DNA from: Burkholderia sp. Nafp2/4-1b
GTDB lineage: Bacteria; Pseudomonadota; Gammaproteobacteria; Burkholderiales; Burkholderiaceae
Assembly: GCF_003635165.1 (NCBI RefSeq)
Contig: NZ_ML058600.1
Location: 1 to 64,000 of the forward strand
Reading direction: 5' to 3'
Length of the DNA stretch: 64,000 nucleotides
Shown: in pieces, positions 7,905 through 16,908 of the stretch
Layout: each line of letters starts with the position of its first letter
Position numbering within the stretch: position 1 is the stretch's first letter
The notes under the pieces: generated by a model
Database searches by the model: none
What the model was told of the DNA's origin: nothing
The model's input: the letters and a program-made list of their open reading frames with translations, nothing else
Made by a program: the position numbers and the translations under genes

Positions 7905-10268
7905 TCAGCCTGCCCGCGCGGTGCGCGCCGCACGTACCGCATTCACCGCGCGCAGGATCGACTCGCCGGTAGCCGGCCCGTCGAGCGGCGGATTCACCTG
8001 GTAGTCGCCGACCGCGGCCACCGCATCGCGCACCGCGAAGAACACCGAGAACGGCAGCAGCAGCGGCGGCTCGCCGACGGCCTTCGAGCGATGGATGCTG
8101 TCCTCGACGTTGCGGTTCTGGAACAGCCGCACGTTGAACTCGGGCGGCGTGTCGTTGACGGTCGGGATCTTGTACGTGGACGGCGCGTGCGTCATCAGCT
8201 TGCCGCCCGCGTTCCACCACAGCTCCTCGGTCGTGAGCCAGCCCATCCCCTGGATGAACGCGCCTTCGACCTGGCCGATGTCGATCGCCGGGTTCAGCGA
8301 CGCGCCGACGTCGTGCAGCGCATCGACGCGCAGCGTGCGCATCTCGCCCGTCAGCGTATCGATCACGACTTCCGACACGGCCGCGCCGTACGAGTAGTAG
8401 TAGAACGGCCGGCCTTGCAGCTTCGACTGGTCCCAATGCAGCTTCGGCGTCGCATAGAAACCGTCGGACCACAACTGCACGCGCGCGAGATACGCCTTCG
8501 CGATCACTTCGCCGAACGGCACGCTCGCGCCGCCGACCCACACGAAGTCGTTGCCGAACTTCACGTCGGCCGCATCGACCTTGCCGTCGCCGAACTGCTT
8601 CGCCGCGAACGCCGCGAGCCGCTCGCGCAGCTGCCGCGCCGCATCCTGCGCGGCCTTGCCGTTCAGGTCGGAGCCGGTCGACGCAGCGGTCGCGGACGTG
8701 TTCGCGACCTTGCTGGTATCGGTCGCCGTCACGCGGATCCGGCCGAAACGGATGCCGAGCTCGTGCGCGACGACCTGCGCGACCTTCGTGTTGAGCCCCT
8801 GCCCCATCTCCGTGCCGCCGTGGTTCACGAGCACCGAGCCGTCGGTATAGATGTGCACCAGCGCGCCGGCCTGGTTGAAGTGCGTGACGTTGAACGCGAT
8901 GCCGAACTTCACCGGCGTGAGCGCAATGCCCTTCTTCAGCACCGTGTTGCGCGCGTTGAATTCGCGCACGCCCGCACGCCGTGCGCGGTAGTCGCTGGTC
9001 GTCTCGAGTTCGCCGAGCAACTCCTGCAGCACGTTGTCCTCGACGGTCTGCCCGTAAGGCGTCACGTTGCGTTCGGTCTTGCCGTACAGGTTCGCGTAGC
9101 GCACGTCGAGCGGATCGCGGCCGAGCGAACGCGCGATGTCGTCGAGGATGTACTCGATCGCGAACGCGCCCTGCGGGCCGCCGAAGCCGCGGAACGCGGT
9201 GTTCGACTGCGTGTTGGTCTTGCCGCAGTAGCCGGCGATGTCGACGTCGCCGAGCCAGTACGCGTTGTCGAAGTGGCACACCGCGCGCGTCATCACCGGG
9301 CCCGACAGGTCGGCCGAGAAGCCGCAGCGCGACGTCATGTCGAGCGCGACGCCGTCGATGCGGCCGTCGTCGTCGTAGCCGACGTCGAAGCGGTAATGGA
9401 AGTCGTGCCGCTTGCCGGTGATCATCATGTCGTCGTCGCGGTCCGGACGCAGCTTCACCGGGCACAGCAGCTTCCACGCGGCGAGCGCCGCGCAGCACGC
9501 GAACAGGCCCGACTGCGATTCCTTGCCGCCGAACCCGCCACCCATCCGGCGGCATTCGACCAGTACGTTGTGCGACGCCACGCCGAGCACGTGCGCGACG
9601 AGGTGCTGCATCTCGCTCGGGTGCTGCGTCGAGCAGTACACGTGCATCCCGTCGTCGTCCTTCGGCACCGCGTACGCGATCTGTCCTTCCAGGTAGAACT
9701 GCTCCTGGCCGCCGAGCAGCATCTCGCCCGACTCGCGGTGCGGCGCGGCGGCCAGCCGCGCGGCCGCATCGCCACGTGCGAGCTTCAGCGGCGGGATCAC
9801 GTAGGTTTCGGCCTTGCGTGCTTCCTGTGCGGTGAGGATGGCGGGCAGCTCTTCATACTCGACCTGCGCGCGACGCGCGGCGAGCCGCGCGATGTCGTGC
9901 GACGTCGCGACGACGATGAACATCGGCTGGCCGACGAACTGCACGATGCCTTTGGCCAGGACCGGATCATCGTGGATGATCGGGCCGCAATCGTTGACGC
10001 CGGGAATATCGTCGGCCGTGAACACGGCGACGACGCCAGGCGTCGCACGCACCGCGTCGAAGTTCATCGACACGATCTTCGCGTGCGGCTTCGCCGACAA
10101 CCCGAGCGCCGCGTGCAGCGTGCCGGCGACGAGCGGGATGTCGTCGGTGTAGGTCGCGCGGCCGCTCACGTGCAGATGGGCGGATTCGTGCGCGCGCGAC
10201 ACGTGCACCTGCGCGGCGTCGGCCTGCGCGTCGAGGGTGCTCAGGAACGGTTCTGCTTGCTGGTTCAT
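7905..10268 (-). CDS. xdhB: Xanthine dehydrogenase, molybdopterin-binding subunit
   Basis: 787 aa, usual length for bacterial XdhB. It carries the molybdenum centre that hydroxylates hypoxanthine to xanthine and urate. Visible signatures are GGQEQFYLEGQ (substrate pocket and cofactor contact), RMGGGFGGKE, AFRGFGGPQG (active-site Arg), GGTEMGQGLNTK, and near the C-terminus AVGEPPLLLPFS with the catalytic Glu. It is preceded by xdhA (18-base gap) and followed by xdhC, in the usual A-B-C order. It acts in the cytoplasm as an (XdhA-XdhB)2 complex. Confidence 0.95.
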   Translation of the reverse strand: MNQQAEPFLSTLDAQADAAQVHVSRAHESAHLHVSGRATYTDDIPLVAGTLHAALGLSAKPHAKIVSMNFDAVRATPGVVAVFTADDIPGVNDCGPIIHDDPVLAKGIVQFVGQPMFIVVATSHDIARLAARRAQVEYEELPAILTAQEARKAETYVIPPLKLARGDAAARLAAAPHRESGEMLLGGQEQFYLEGQIAYAVPKDDDGMHVYCSTQHPSEMQHLVAHVLGVASHNVLVECRRMGGGFGGKESQSGLFACCAALAAWKLLCPVKLRPDRDDDMMITGKRHDFHYRFDVGYDDDGRIDGVALDMTSRCGFSADLSGPVMTRAVCHFDNAYWLGDVDIAGYCGKTNTQSNTAFRGFGGPQGAFAIEYILDDIARSLGRDPLDVRYANLYGKTERNVTPYGQTVEDNVLQELLGELETTSDYRARRAGVREFNARNTVLKKGIALTPVKFGIAFNVTHFNQAGALVHIYTDGSVLVNHGGTEMGQGLNTKVAQVVAHELGIRFGRIRVTATDTSKVANTSATAASTGSDLNGKAAQDAARQLRERLAAFAAKQFGDGKVDAADVKFGNDFVWVGGASVPFGEVIAKAYLARVQLWSDGFYATPKLHWDQSKLQGRPFYYYSYGAAVSEVVIDTLTGEMRTLRVDALHDVGASLNPAIDIGQVEGAFIQGMGWLTTEELWWNAGGKLMTHAPSTYKIPTVNDTPPEFNVRLFQNRNVEDSIHRSKAVGEPPLLLPFSVFFAVRDAVAAVGDYQVNPPLDGPATGESILRAVNAVRAARTARAG

Positions 10269-10286
10269 GTTCGGTGTTCTCCGTCG

Positions 10287-11903
10287 TCAGACGCGCGCCG
10301 CGTCGTTGGCAACTTCGGCGCCTGCTTCGGCGGCCACTTCGCGCACGTTCAGCGCTTGCGGCGGCAGCGGGTCGTGCGGGCGCGTCTCCAGCCAGAAGCG
10401 ATACATCAGGTTCTTCGCGGTATCGAGGCGATACGCGCTCGTCGCACGCATGTCGGACAGCGGCTGGTAGTCGCGCTCGAGCGCCTGCATCGCGGCCTGC
10501 GCGGTGGCTTCGTGCCACTGCGCGCCATCGAGCACGGCTTCCGTCTGGGTCGCGCGCTTCGGCGTCGCGGCCATCCCGCCGAACGCGATGCGCGGCTCGC
10601 GGATCAGCTCGCCGTCCGCGATGAACGCGAAGGCCGCGCACACCGCCGAGATGTCGGAGTCGAACCGCTTCGACAGCTTGTACGTGCGGAATTGCAGCTT
10701 CGCGCGCGCGCCGGTGCGGTTCGGCACCTTCACGCCGACGACGAATTCATGCGGCGCCATGTCCTTTTGCTGATAGCCGGTGTAGAGCGCCTCGAGCGGC
10801 AGCTCGCGCACCGTGTCGCCGCCGCGCAGCACGACGCGTGCGCCGAGCGCGATCAGGCCCGGCATCGAGTCGCCGATCGGCGAGCCGTTCGCGACGTTGC
10901 CGCCGATCGTCCCCGCGTTGCGGATCGGCACCGACGCGAAGCGCTTCCACATTTCGGTGAGTTCCGGATACGTGCCGGCCAGTGCCGCATAGCCCTTTTC
11001 GACCGTCACGCCCGCGCCGATCTCGATCCAGTCGTCGCCGTGCACGACCTGCTGCAGTTCGGCGATCTGGCCGACGTAGATCAGGTCGTCGAGGCGGCGC
11101 ATCTGCTTGGTGACCCACAGGCCGATGTCGGTGCTGCCGGCGAGGATTCGCGCGTCCGGGCGCTGCGCCTTCAGTGCGGCCAGCGCGTCCAGCGTGCGCG
11201 GCGCCGCGAACTGCGCGCCGCCGGGGGTCGTGTACGCGAACGTGTCGTCACGCTTGAGCGATGCGAGCGTGCGGGCGAGTGCCGCCGTGTCGACCGGCGC
11301 CACGGGCTGCGGTGCGCCTTCGCCGGTCGCACCTTGGCCGGCCGCACCTTGGCCGGCCGCGCCTTCGCCGGCCGCATCGAACATCCGTACCGCCGCGTCG
11401 ACGATCGGCCGGTAACCGGTGCAGCGGCACAGGTTGCCGGTCAGCGCATCGGCGATCTCGGTGCGCGTCGGCACGTGCTTCGCCTTCGCGCACGCGCTGC
11501 CGCAGCCTTCGTGACCGTGCTTCTCGTACAGCGCCCACATCGACATCACGAAGCCGGGCGTGCAGAACCCGCATTGCGAGCCGTGGCAATCGACCATCGC
11601 CTGCTGCACCGGGTGCAGCGAACCGTCCGGCTGGCGCAGGTCTTCGACCGTCAGCAGCGCCTTGCCGTCGAGCGTCGGCAGGAACTGGATGCACGCATTG
11701 ACGGCCTTGAACTCGACCGCGCCCGTGTCGGTCAGCTCGCCGACGACGACCGTGCACGCGCCGCAGTCGCCTTCCGCGCAGCCTTCCTTGGTGCCGGTGC
11801 AGTGCGCATCCTCGCGCAGATACTGCAGCACGGTGCGGGTGACGTCCGCGCCGCTGACTTCGCGGACCGCGTGACGATGGTAGAAGCGGATCGGCTCACT
11901 CAT
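10287..11903 (-). CDS. xdhA: Xanthine dehydrogenase, iron-sulfur and FAD subunit
   Basis: 538 aa from MSEPIRFYHRH. An upstream start at 11930 would add only nine residues. The N-terminal plant-type 2Fe-2S domain has CTGTKEGCAEGDCGAC; the second 2Fe-2S domain has GSQCGFCTPGFVMSM and GNLCRCTGYRPI. After a linker comes the FAD-binding domain (AGSTDIGLWVTK, NAGTIGGNVANGSPIGD) and a CO-dehydrogenase-type C-terminal domain. It passes electrons from XdhB to NAD+. The linker near residues 178-197 carries a four-fold repeat of five residues (GEGAA/GQGAA type) encoded by a 15-bp tandem repeat. The gene is first in the xdh operon, divergent from a transporter. Confidence 0.95.
   Translation of the reverse strand: MSEPIRFYHRHAVREVSGADVTRTVLQYLREDAHCTGTKEGCAEGDCGACTVVVGELTDTGAVEFKAVNACIQFLPTLDGKALLTVEDLRQPDGSLHPVQQAMVDCHGSQCGFCTPGFVMSMWALYEKHGHEGCGSACAKAKHVPTRTEIADALTGNLCRCTGYRPIVDAAVRMFDAAGEGAAGQGAAGQGATGEGAPQPVAPVDTAALARTLASLKRDDTFAYTTPGGAQFAAPRTLDALAALKAQRPDARILAGSTDIGLWVTKQMRRLDDLIYVGQIAELQQVVHGDDWIEIGAGVTVEKGYAALAGTYPELTEMWKRFASVPIRNAGTIGGNVANGSPIGDSMPGLIALGARVVLRGGDTVRELPLEALYTGYQQKDMAPHEFVVGVKVPNRTGARAKLQFRTYKLSKRFDSDISAVCAAFAFIADGELIREPRIAFGGMAATPKRATQTEAVLDGAQWHEATAQAAMQALERDYQPLSDMRATSAYRLDTAKNLMYRFWLETRPHDPLPPQALNVREVAAEAGAEVANDAARV
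11314..11373. repeat. 4 x 15-bp tandem repeat inside xdhA
   Basis: Four in-frame copies of a 15-base unit (two of GCACCTTGGCCGGCC flanked by GCGCCTTCGCCGG variants) encode a Gly/Ala-rich linker between the iron-sulfur and FAD domains. Copy number can change without shifting frame, so length variation between strains is expected. Confidence 0.9.
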
Positions 11904-12252
11904 GTCTCTATCATTCTTCAAGGGGGGCAAGGCGGCCTGCGCCCGGGGCGCTCGACCGTCGTTTCTCTGACAGTTTGCACGCTATCACCATCAAATTCCC
12001 CAACCCATAGTTCATCACGCATGGGGCCCATATAACTGCCGCGATATGCGCGTCAGGGTCGTGCGGCAGTCTTCCGAAGCGTTGGCTGGCTTGGGTTCGG
12101 CGCGTGCGCGAGCCGATCCGTCCGCGCGCCGTCACGGATAAAACGGGGCGCGATTAACTAAACGGTCCCTGCGGGAAAACCGGTTCCATGGGAAAATCCC
12201 GATTCCGTTTTCCGCCAATTTCCGTTCCGTTTCGCTCATTCGTTCCGACCCC
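11904..12252. other. Divergent promoter region between xdhA and a transporter gene
   Basis: 349 bases, less GC-rich than its surroundings, holding the promoters of the xdh operon and the YhhS-like transporter. Bases 12030-12040 (CATATAACTGC) and 12150-12165 are AT-rich and could be -10 regions. No clear palindrome, terminator or RNA motif was seen. Confidence 0.4.
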
Positions 12253-13467
12253 ATGTCAACCGATTCCGCCACACCGCCGCGCAGCGGCGTTGCCGTCACG
12301 CTGCAAATCGTGTCCGTCGTCTGCTTCACGTTCATCTGCTACCTGACCATCGGCCTGCCGCTCGCGGTGCTGCCAGGCTTCGTTCACGACGAACTCGGCT
12401 TTTCGGCGATCGTCGCGGGTGGTGCGATCAGCGTCCAGTATTTCGCGACGCTCGCGTCGCGCCCGCTCGCCGGGCGCCTCGCCGATACGCTCGGGCCGAA
12501 GCAGACGGTGCTGCGCGGGCTGATCGGCTGCGGCGTGTCGGGGGTGCTGCTGCTCGTCGCGCTGCTGCTTGCTCATTGGCCGGTCGCGAGCCTCGTGCTG
12601 CTGGTCGCGAGCCGGCTCGTGCTCGGCGTCGGCGAAAGCCTGTGCGGCACCGGCGCGATCCTCTGGGGCATCGGCCGGGTCGGCGTCGCGCACAACGCGA
12701 AGGTGATCTCGTGGAACGGCATCGCGACCTACGGCGCGCTCGCGCTCGGCGCGCCGGTCGGCGTTGCGATCGCGCATACGCTGAATCCGGCGCTGATCGG
12801 CGTGATCGTGATCGCGCTCGCCGCGCTCGGCTTCTACCTCGCCCGCCTGATCGATCCGGTGCCGCTCGTGCACGGCGAGCGGATGTCGTATGCGAGCGTG
12901 TTCACGCGCGTGCTGCCGCACGGCCTCGGCCTCGCGCTCGGCTCGGCCGGCTTCGGCTCGATCGCGACCTTCGTCACGCTGTACTACGCGGCGCGCCACT
13001 GGCCGAACGCCGCGCTGTCGCTGACCGTGTTCGGCACGCTGTTCATCGGCGCGCGCCTGCTGTTCGCGAACACGATCAAGACCTACGGCGGCTTCCGCGT
13101 CGCGATCGTGTCGTTCGCGTTCGAGTGCTCGGGCCTCGTGCTGCTGTGGCTCGCGCCCGTGCCGCACGTCGCGCTCGTCGGCGCCGCGCTGACCGGCTTC
13201 GGCTTCGCGCTGATCTTCCCGGCGCTCGGCGTCGAGGCCGTCGCGCTGGTGCCGCCGGCCAGCCGCGGCGCGGCGCTGTCCGCGTATTCGGTGTTTCTCG
13301 ACCTGTCGCTCGGCATCACCGGCCCGCTCGCCGGCTATGTGGCCGGTGCGTTCGGCTATCCGCAGGTGTTCCTGTTCGCGGCGGTGGCCGCGGCTGGCGG
13401 CGTCGCGCTGTCGATGCTGCTGTACCAGCGGCAGGCGCGGGTCGCGGGGAGCGGCGCGGCGGCGTGA
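12253..13467 (+). CDS. MFS transporter, YhhS/YfcJ family
   Basis: 404 aa with about 12 predicted membrane helices. It aligns by eye along its full length with E. coli Yhh[40 protein letters not shown] (motif A), [33 protein letters not shown], and [20 protein letters not shown]. The E. coli relatives are inner-membrane exporters linked to glyphosate or sugar efflux, with physiological substrates uncertain. It is divergent from xdhA, but nothing ties it to purines. It converges on the RES toxin gene. Confidence 0.88.
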   Translation: MSTDSATPPRSGVAVTLQIVSVVCFTFICYLTIGLPLAVLPGFVHDELGFSAIVAGGAISVQYFATLASRPLAGRLADTLGPKQTVLRGLIGCGVSGVLLLVALLLAHWPVASLVLLVASRLVLGVGESLCGTGAILWGIGRVGVAHNAKVISWNGIATYGALALGAPVGVAIAHTLNPALIGVIVIALAALGFYLARLIDPVPLVHGERMSYASVFTRVLPHGLGLALGSAGFGSIATFVTLYYAARHWPNAALSLTVFGTLFIGARLLFANTIKTYGGFRVAIVSFAFECSGLVLLWLAPVPHVALVGAALTGFGFALIFPALGVEAVALVPPASRGAALSAYSVFLDLSLGITGPLAGYVAGAFGYPQVFLFAAVAAAGGVALSMLLYQRQARVAGSGAAA

Positions 13468-13488
13468 GCGTGTCGTGCGGGATGCGGT

Positions 13489-14088
13489 TCAACGCGGCTC
13501 AGCGCAGCAACACGTTGAAGTCCCGCAATACGTGAACCGCGTGCGGATGACGCCGAAACGGAACGGCATCCTTGAGAGTTTGGGTGCGGCACGATCGAAG
13601 AGCACGAGTGCCTCCGACGTGTTGAGATGCCGGGACATGTATAGAAAGCCGTCGACCCGGCGATGATGCCGGTGGATGGCAAGCGACCACTGCTGCGGAA
13701 CGTCGTACGGCACGGTGGTCGACAACGCGCCGTCGCCGCCCAGGTTTTTTAACGGCAACCCATGCAGGACGGCCACGTTCAGCGGCGCGCCATCAAACGA
13801 CAGGACATAGCGATCGAGTTCGGTCGTCACGAGCGGAAAGCCGCCCAGCGCGAGATCGGCGACTTCATCATGCAGCACGGTTTCGGCGAACGCGCAATGC
13901 AGATCGAAACCGAAATAGCTGGTGCCGTACCGTCGCCGCTTGCGCGAATCGTCGAAGCGATTGCCGCCCGACTTGCCGAAATACGGCTCGCCTGTCGCGA
14001 ATCGCGAGATGCGCACGAGCGCGGCCGGCGCAACTTCGCGAGTCACCAGCGTCGCGCTCGCGAAATGTTCCCCTGGCGCTGCAAGCAA
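13489..14088 (-). CDS. RES-domain protein, probable toxin (NAD+ phosphorylase family)
   Basis: 199 aa. RES toxins deplete NAD+ by phosphorolysis and arrest growth. The fold is recognisable from VRISRFATGEPYFGKSGGNR, the segment SYFGFDLHCAFAETVLHD containing the conserved Glu, the middle strands VTTELDRYVLSFDG, and VDGFLYMSRHL. The start is TTG at 14088, behind a strong AGGGGG ribosome site within the 3' end of the antitoxin gene, 9 bases downstream of its stop. The C-terminus is odd: the frame ends in a Cys/Thr-rich tail, while the neighbouring frame gives VHVLRDFNVLLR, closer to normal RES ends, and stops only a few bases away. A one-base shift near 13540 is possible. Confidence 0.75.
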   Translation of the reverse strand: MLAAPGEHFASATLVTREVAPAALVRISRFATGEPYFGKSGGNRFDDSRKRRRYGTSYFGFDLHCAFAETVLHDEVADLALGGFPLVTTELDRYVLSFDGAPLNVAVLHGLPLKNLGGDGALSTTVPYDVPQQWSLAIHRHHRRVDGFLYMSRHLNTSEALVLFDRAAPKLSRMPFRFGVIRTRFTYCGTSTCCCAEPR

Positions 14089-14097
14089 ATGCGCCCC

Positions 14098-14763
14098 CTA
14101 GCGTTCGGCGAACGCCATGGCGGCGCGCTCGACTTCATCGAGCTTTCCGCGTGACAGCGCGACGAGCGGCGTAACGTTGCCCAGCGATGCCTTCCGCGTC
14201 GTGAAGAACTGCCATTTGCTCCATCCCGGCAAACTGCCGAGACATTGCGTCACCCTGCCCAACGTCTTGCGATCGATGTCTCCCGCCAGATAGAAGGCCG
14301 GATAGTACTGTGCGGTGCCGACATCGACCGCGAAGATCCGGCCGGACGCCACCGCCTTGCTGAGTGCCTGTCGCGTCATGCCGAGGCCGGCCCAGATCTG
14401 TGCCGCGGGCAGCAGCTTGCCCTGCGCGACCAGCACGCGCCGCTCCGTCTGCGCGTGGCGCTCCAGATCAGCGATGGCGACGTCTGCCGGCGCGGCCGCC
14501 CCGCGCTTCTTCCCGCTGGACGGCTTCCTGTCGCGCGTCGCGGCAGCCGCAATGCCGAACGTGATCGTGCCGGCCAGATCGATGACCTGCGCGATGCCGA
14601 CCTTGAACAGGTGGCCCAGTTGCTCGTCCGACAGCCTCAGCAGCGCACGGGCGCGATCGGGGCCGAGCATGGTTGCGGCGCCGACGGCACTGCGCAGCGC
14701 CTCCTCGGTCTCGACATCGAGAATTGCATCCGCGCCTTCAAGCGCATGAGCGTGCGTGACCAT
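14098..14763 (-). CDS. Antitoxin partner of the RES protein, HTH/DUF2384-like C-terminus
   Basis: 221 aa from the ATG at 14763, chosen over a TTG 18 bases upstream because GGAGGG sits directly before it. The N-terminal part is poorly conserved (AVGAATMLGPDRARALLRLS, then a hydrophobic VIDLAGTITFGIAAAAT stretch). A central HTH-like segment reads AAQIWAGLGMTRQALSKAVA. The C-terminus (GNVTPLVALSRGKLDEVERA) resembles the toxin-binding DUF2384 region of Xre/ParS antitoxins. At 221 aa it is longer than common RES-Xre antitoxins. It lies upstream of the toxin, the usual order for this family, and probably represses the operon. Confidence 0.65.
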   Translation of the reverse strand: MVTHAHALEGADAILDVETEEALRSAVGAATMLGPDRARALLRLSDEQLGHLFKVGIAQVIDLAGTITFGIAAAATRDRKPSSGKKRGAAAPADVAIADLERHAQTERRVLVAQGKLLPAAQIWAGLGMTRQALSKAVASGRIFAVDVGTAQYYPAFYLAGDIDRKTLGRVTQCLGSLPGWSKWQFFTTRKASLGNVTPLVALSRGKLDEVERAAMAFAER

Positions 14764-14883
14764 CCTGCCCTCCTGACCCAACCGGAGGAATCAGCCTAGC
14801 CCCGATTCGAAACCAAGTCAACCACGTCAACCATTCCGAATGATCGCGGGCCATACCCTGTAGCGACCCGCGTGACCCCCGGC

Positions 14884-15774
14884 TCAAGCCGCCCGCAGAA
14901 ACAACCGGCGCGTCAAATCGAACGCCACCAGATTCCCGGCCAGCACGAGCAGCAGCCCGATCACCGCGAGCGGCGACCACTCGTAGCCTTCGAAGACCGT
15001 CGACACCGCCAGCGCAACGATCGGGAACAGCACCGTGCAGTACGCGGCGCGCTCCGGCCCGATCCTCCCGACGAGCGTCAGATACGCGGTGAAGCCGATC
15101 ACCGAGCCCGGCACCGCCAGATAGATGAGCGCACCGAGATAACGCGGGCTCGGATCGATCGTGAACGGCAGCCCGGCCACCGCGCTGCCGACGGTCAGGA
15201 TCGCCGCGCCGATCAGCATCGCCCAGCCGTTGGTTGCGAGCGGGTGCAGGCCCATCGACTGCATCCGGCTCGACAGCAGGTTGCCGGCCGAGAAGCACAT
15301 CGTGCCCGCGAACGCGATCGCGAGGCCCGTCCAGGTCGCGTGATCGTCGAGGTGGCCGGCCATCTGCTGCCAGAACAGGCATGCGATGCCGGTCAGCCCG
15401 AGCAGCGCGCCGGCGATCGCGGACGGCCGCAGCGGGCGGCCCATGAACAGCCGGCCATTGATCGAATTCAGCAGCGGCGCGGTCGAGAAGATCACCGCGA
15501 CGAGGCCGCTCGGCACGACCTGCTCCGAGTAGTAGAAGCACAGGAAATTCAGGCAGAACAGCGCGAAGCCCTGCGCCACGAGATAGCGCCATGCTTTGCG
15601 CGGCGGCCAAACCGGCCGGCGCATCACGCGCAGCAGCGCGAACAGCACGGCGGCCGCGAGCCAGAAGCGCCACGCGATCGACACGGGCGGCGGCACGGCG
15701 CCGAGCTGCCACTTGATCGCGATCCAGGTGGTACCCCAGATCAGCACGGTGACGAAATAAAGCGACAGGTTCAT
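14884..15774 (-). CDS. EamA-family (DMT) transporter
   Basis: 296 aa from MNLSLYFVTVLIWGTTW. Two EamA repeats of about five helices each give ten predicted membrane segments. Family marks are VLIWGTTWIAIKWQLGAVPP in helix 1 and the second-repeat end GRIGPERAAYCTVLFPIVAL. The family exports or imports metabolites such as amino acids; the substrate is unknown. The gene is divergent from an AraC regulator (133-base gap), a layout that often means the regulator controls the transporter. Confidence 0.88.
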   Translation of the reverse strand: MNLSLYFVTVLIWGTTWIAIKWQLGAVPPPVSIAWRFWLAAAVLFALLRVMRRPVWPPRKAWRYLVAQGFALFCLNFLCFYYSEQVVPSGLVAVIFSTAPLLNSINGRLFMGRPLRPSAIAGALLGLTGIACLFWQQMAGHLDDHATWTGLAIAFAGTMCFSAGNLLSSRMQSMGLHPLATNGWAMLIGAAILTVGSAVAGLPFTIDPSPRYLGALIYLAVPGSVIGFTAYLTLVGRIGPERAAYCTVLFPIVALAVSTVFEGYEWSPLAVIGLLLVLAGNLVAFDLTRRLFLRAA

Positions 15775-15907
15775 GGCGGCAATGAAGCGAAGCGAGTGAA
15801 ACGGACCCTGACTATGCCGCCGCCCCGCCCGCACCGATTGTCCGGAATTGCGGTCTTTTTCGGGCCGCCGCACGGCGCGCCGCGTGCGCGCTTATACTCG
15901 GCCCATC

Positions 15908-16843
15908 ATGAGTTCGCCCCTGTACGCCCCGCCCGTCGACCACGCAGCCGCCCTTGCCGGCGGCGCGATGCCGTTCGGCCTGCAGTCGGTGTGCCGCACG
16001 CTCGCCGAGGCAAACGCAACGCTCGAGCGCTTCACGTGGCTCGGCGACCATCTCGCGATCGCAGAATGGACGCGCATCACCGACGAAAGCGAGACGATCT
16101 ACGAACAGCCCGGCCACCATACGCTGTCGTGCTATCTCGACGGCGGCTACCGGACCGAGCGCGAACGCGTGCCGCGCTACGGCGCGCCGAGCCTGCTGTG
16201 CGCGCTGCCGGGCGACCATGAATCGCGCTGGTGGGTGCGCGGCGAGATGCACTTCATCCACCTGTACTTCCTGCCCGAGCACTTCACGCAGCGCGCGATT
16301 CGCGAACTCGACCGCGAGCCGCGCGAGCTGAAGCTCGCCGACCGCACCTATTTCGAGGATGCGCGCGTCGCCGCGCAGTTGCGTTCGCTCGCGCTCGAGC
16401 GCTGGGATGATGCCGACGGACGGCTGCGCACCAACGAGGTCGCGCACGACGTGCTGAGCCTCCTGCTGCGCGGCCAGAGCACGACGCGCACCGACACGGC
16501 GTTCCGCGGCGGCCTCGCGCCGGCCGTGCGCCGCCGCGTGCGCGACTACATCGACAGCTACCTGTCGCAGCCGCTGACGCTCGGCGAACTGGCGAACGTC
16601 GCCGCGCTGTCCGAATACCACTTCTCGCGGATGTTCCGCCTGTCGTTCGGCCGCGCGCCGCACGCATGGGTGGCCGAGCAGCGGCTCGCGCGCGCGCGCC
16701 TGTTGCTGCGCACGACGGCGCTGCCGCTCGCGCAGGTCGCGGCCGATTGCGGCTACGCGAACGCCGGTCACTTCAGCCATCGCTTTCGCGACGCGCACGG
16801 CACGACGCCGAACGCGTACCGGCGCGCGATGCAGGGCGGCTGA
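15908..16843 (+). CDS. AraC-family transcriptional regulator
   Basis: 311 aa from MSSPLYAPP at 15908. A possible -10 (TATACT) lies about 15 bases upstream, and the earlier in-frame start would add 20 Arg-rich residues. The C-terminal DNA-binding domain covers residues about 205-305 with both HTHs: LTLGELANVAALSEYHFSRM, and LPLAQVAADCGYANAGHFSH followed by FRDAHGTTPNAYRR. The N-terminal sensing domain has no recognised ligand. The divergent EamA transporter is the likely target. Confidence 0.9.
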   Translation: MSSPLYAPPVDHAAALAGGAMPFGLQSVCRTLAEANATLERFTWLGDHLAIAEWTRITDESETIYEQPGHHTLSCYLDGGYRTERERVPRYGAPSLLCALPGDHESRWWVRGEMHFIHLYFLPEHFTQRAIRELDREPRELKLADRTYFEDARVAAQLRSLALERWDDADGRLRTNEVAHDVLSLLLRGQSTTRTDTAFRGGLAPAVRRRVRDYIDSYLSQPLTLGELANVAALSEYHFSRMFRLSFGRAPHAWVAEQRLARARLLLRTTALPLAQVAADCGYANAGHFSHRFRDAHGTTPNAYRRAMQGG

Positions 16844-16908
16844 GCGCGGCGTCGTTCGACGGCCTGCAGCACCGGCCTACCCGCCTCCGCGCTTACGCGC
16901 CTCCCCGC

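Noticed and set aside
7083..12035. 1650-codon open frame on the plus strand opposite xdhABC
   Set aside because: It lies antisense to the well-supported xdh genes, its translation is Arg/Ala/His-rich without any domain, and long antisense frames are normal in very GC-rich DNA.
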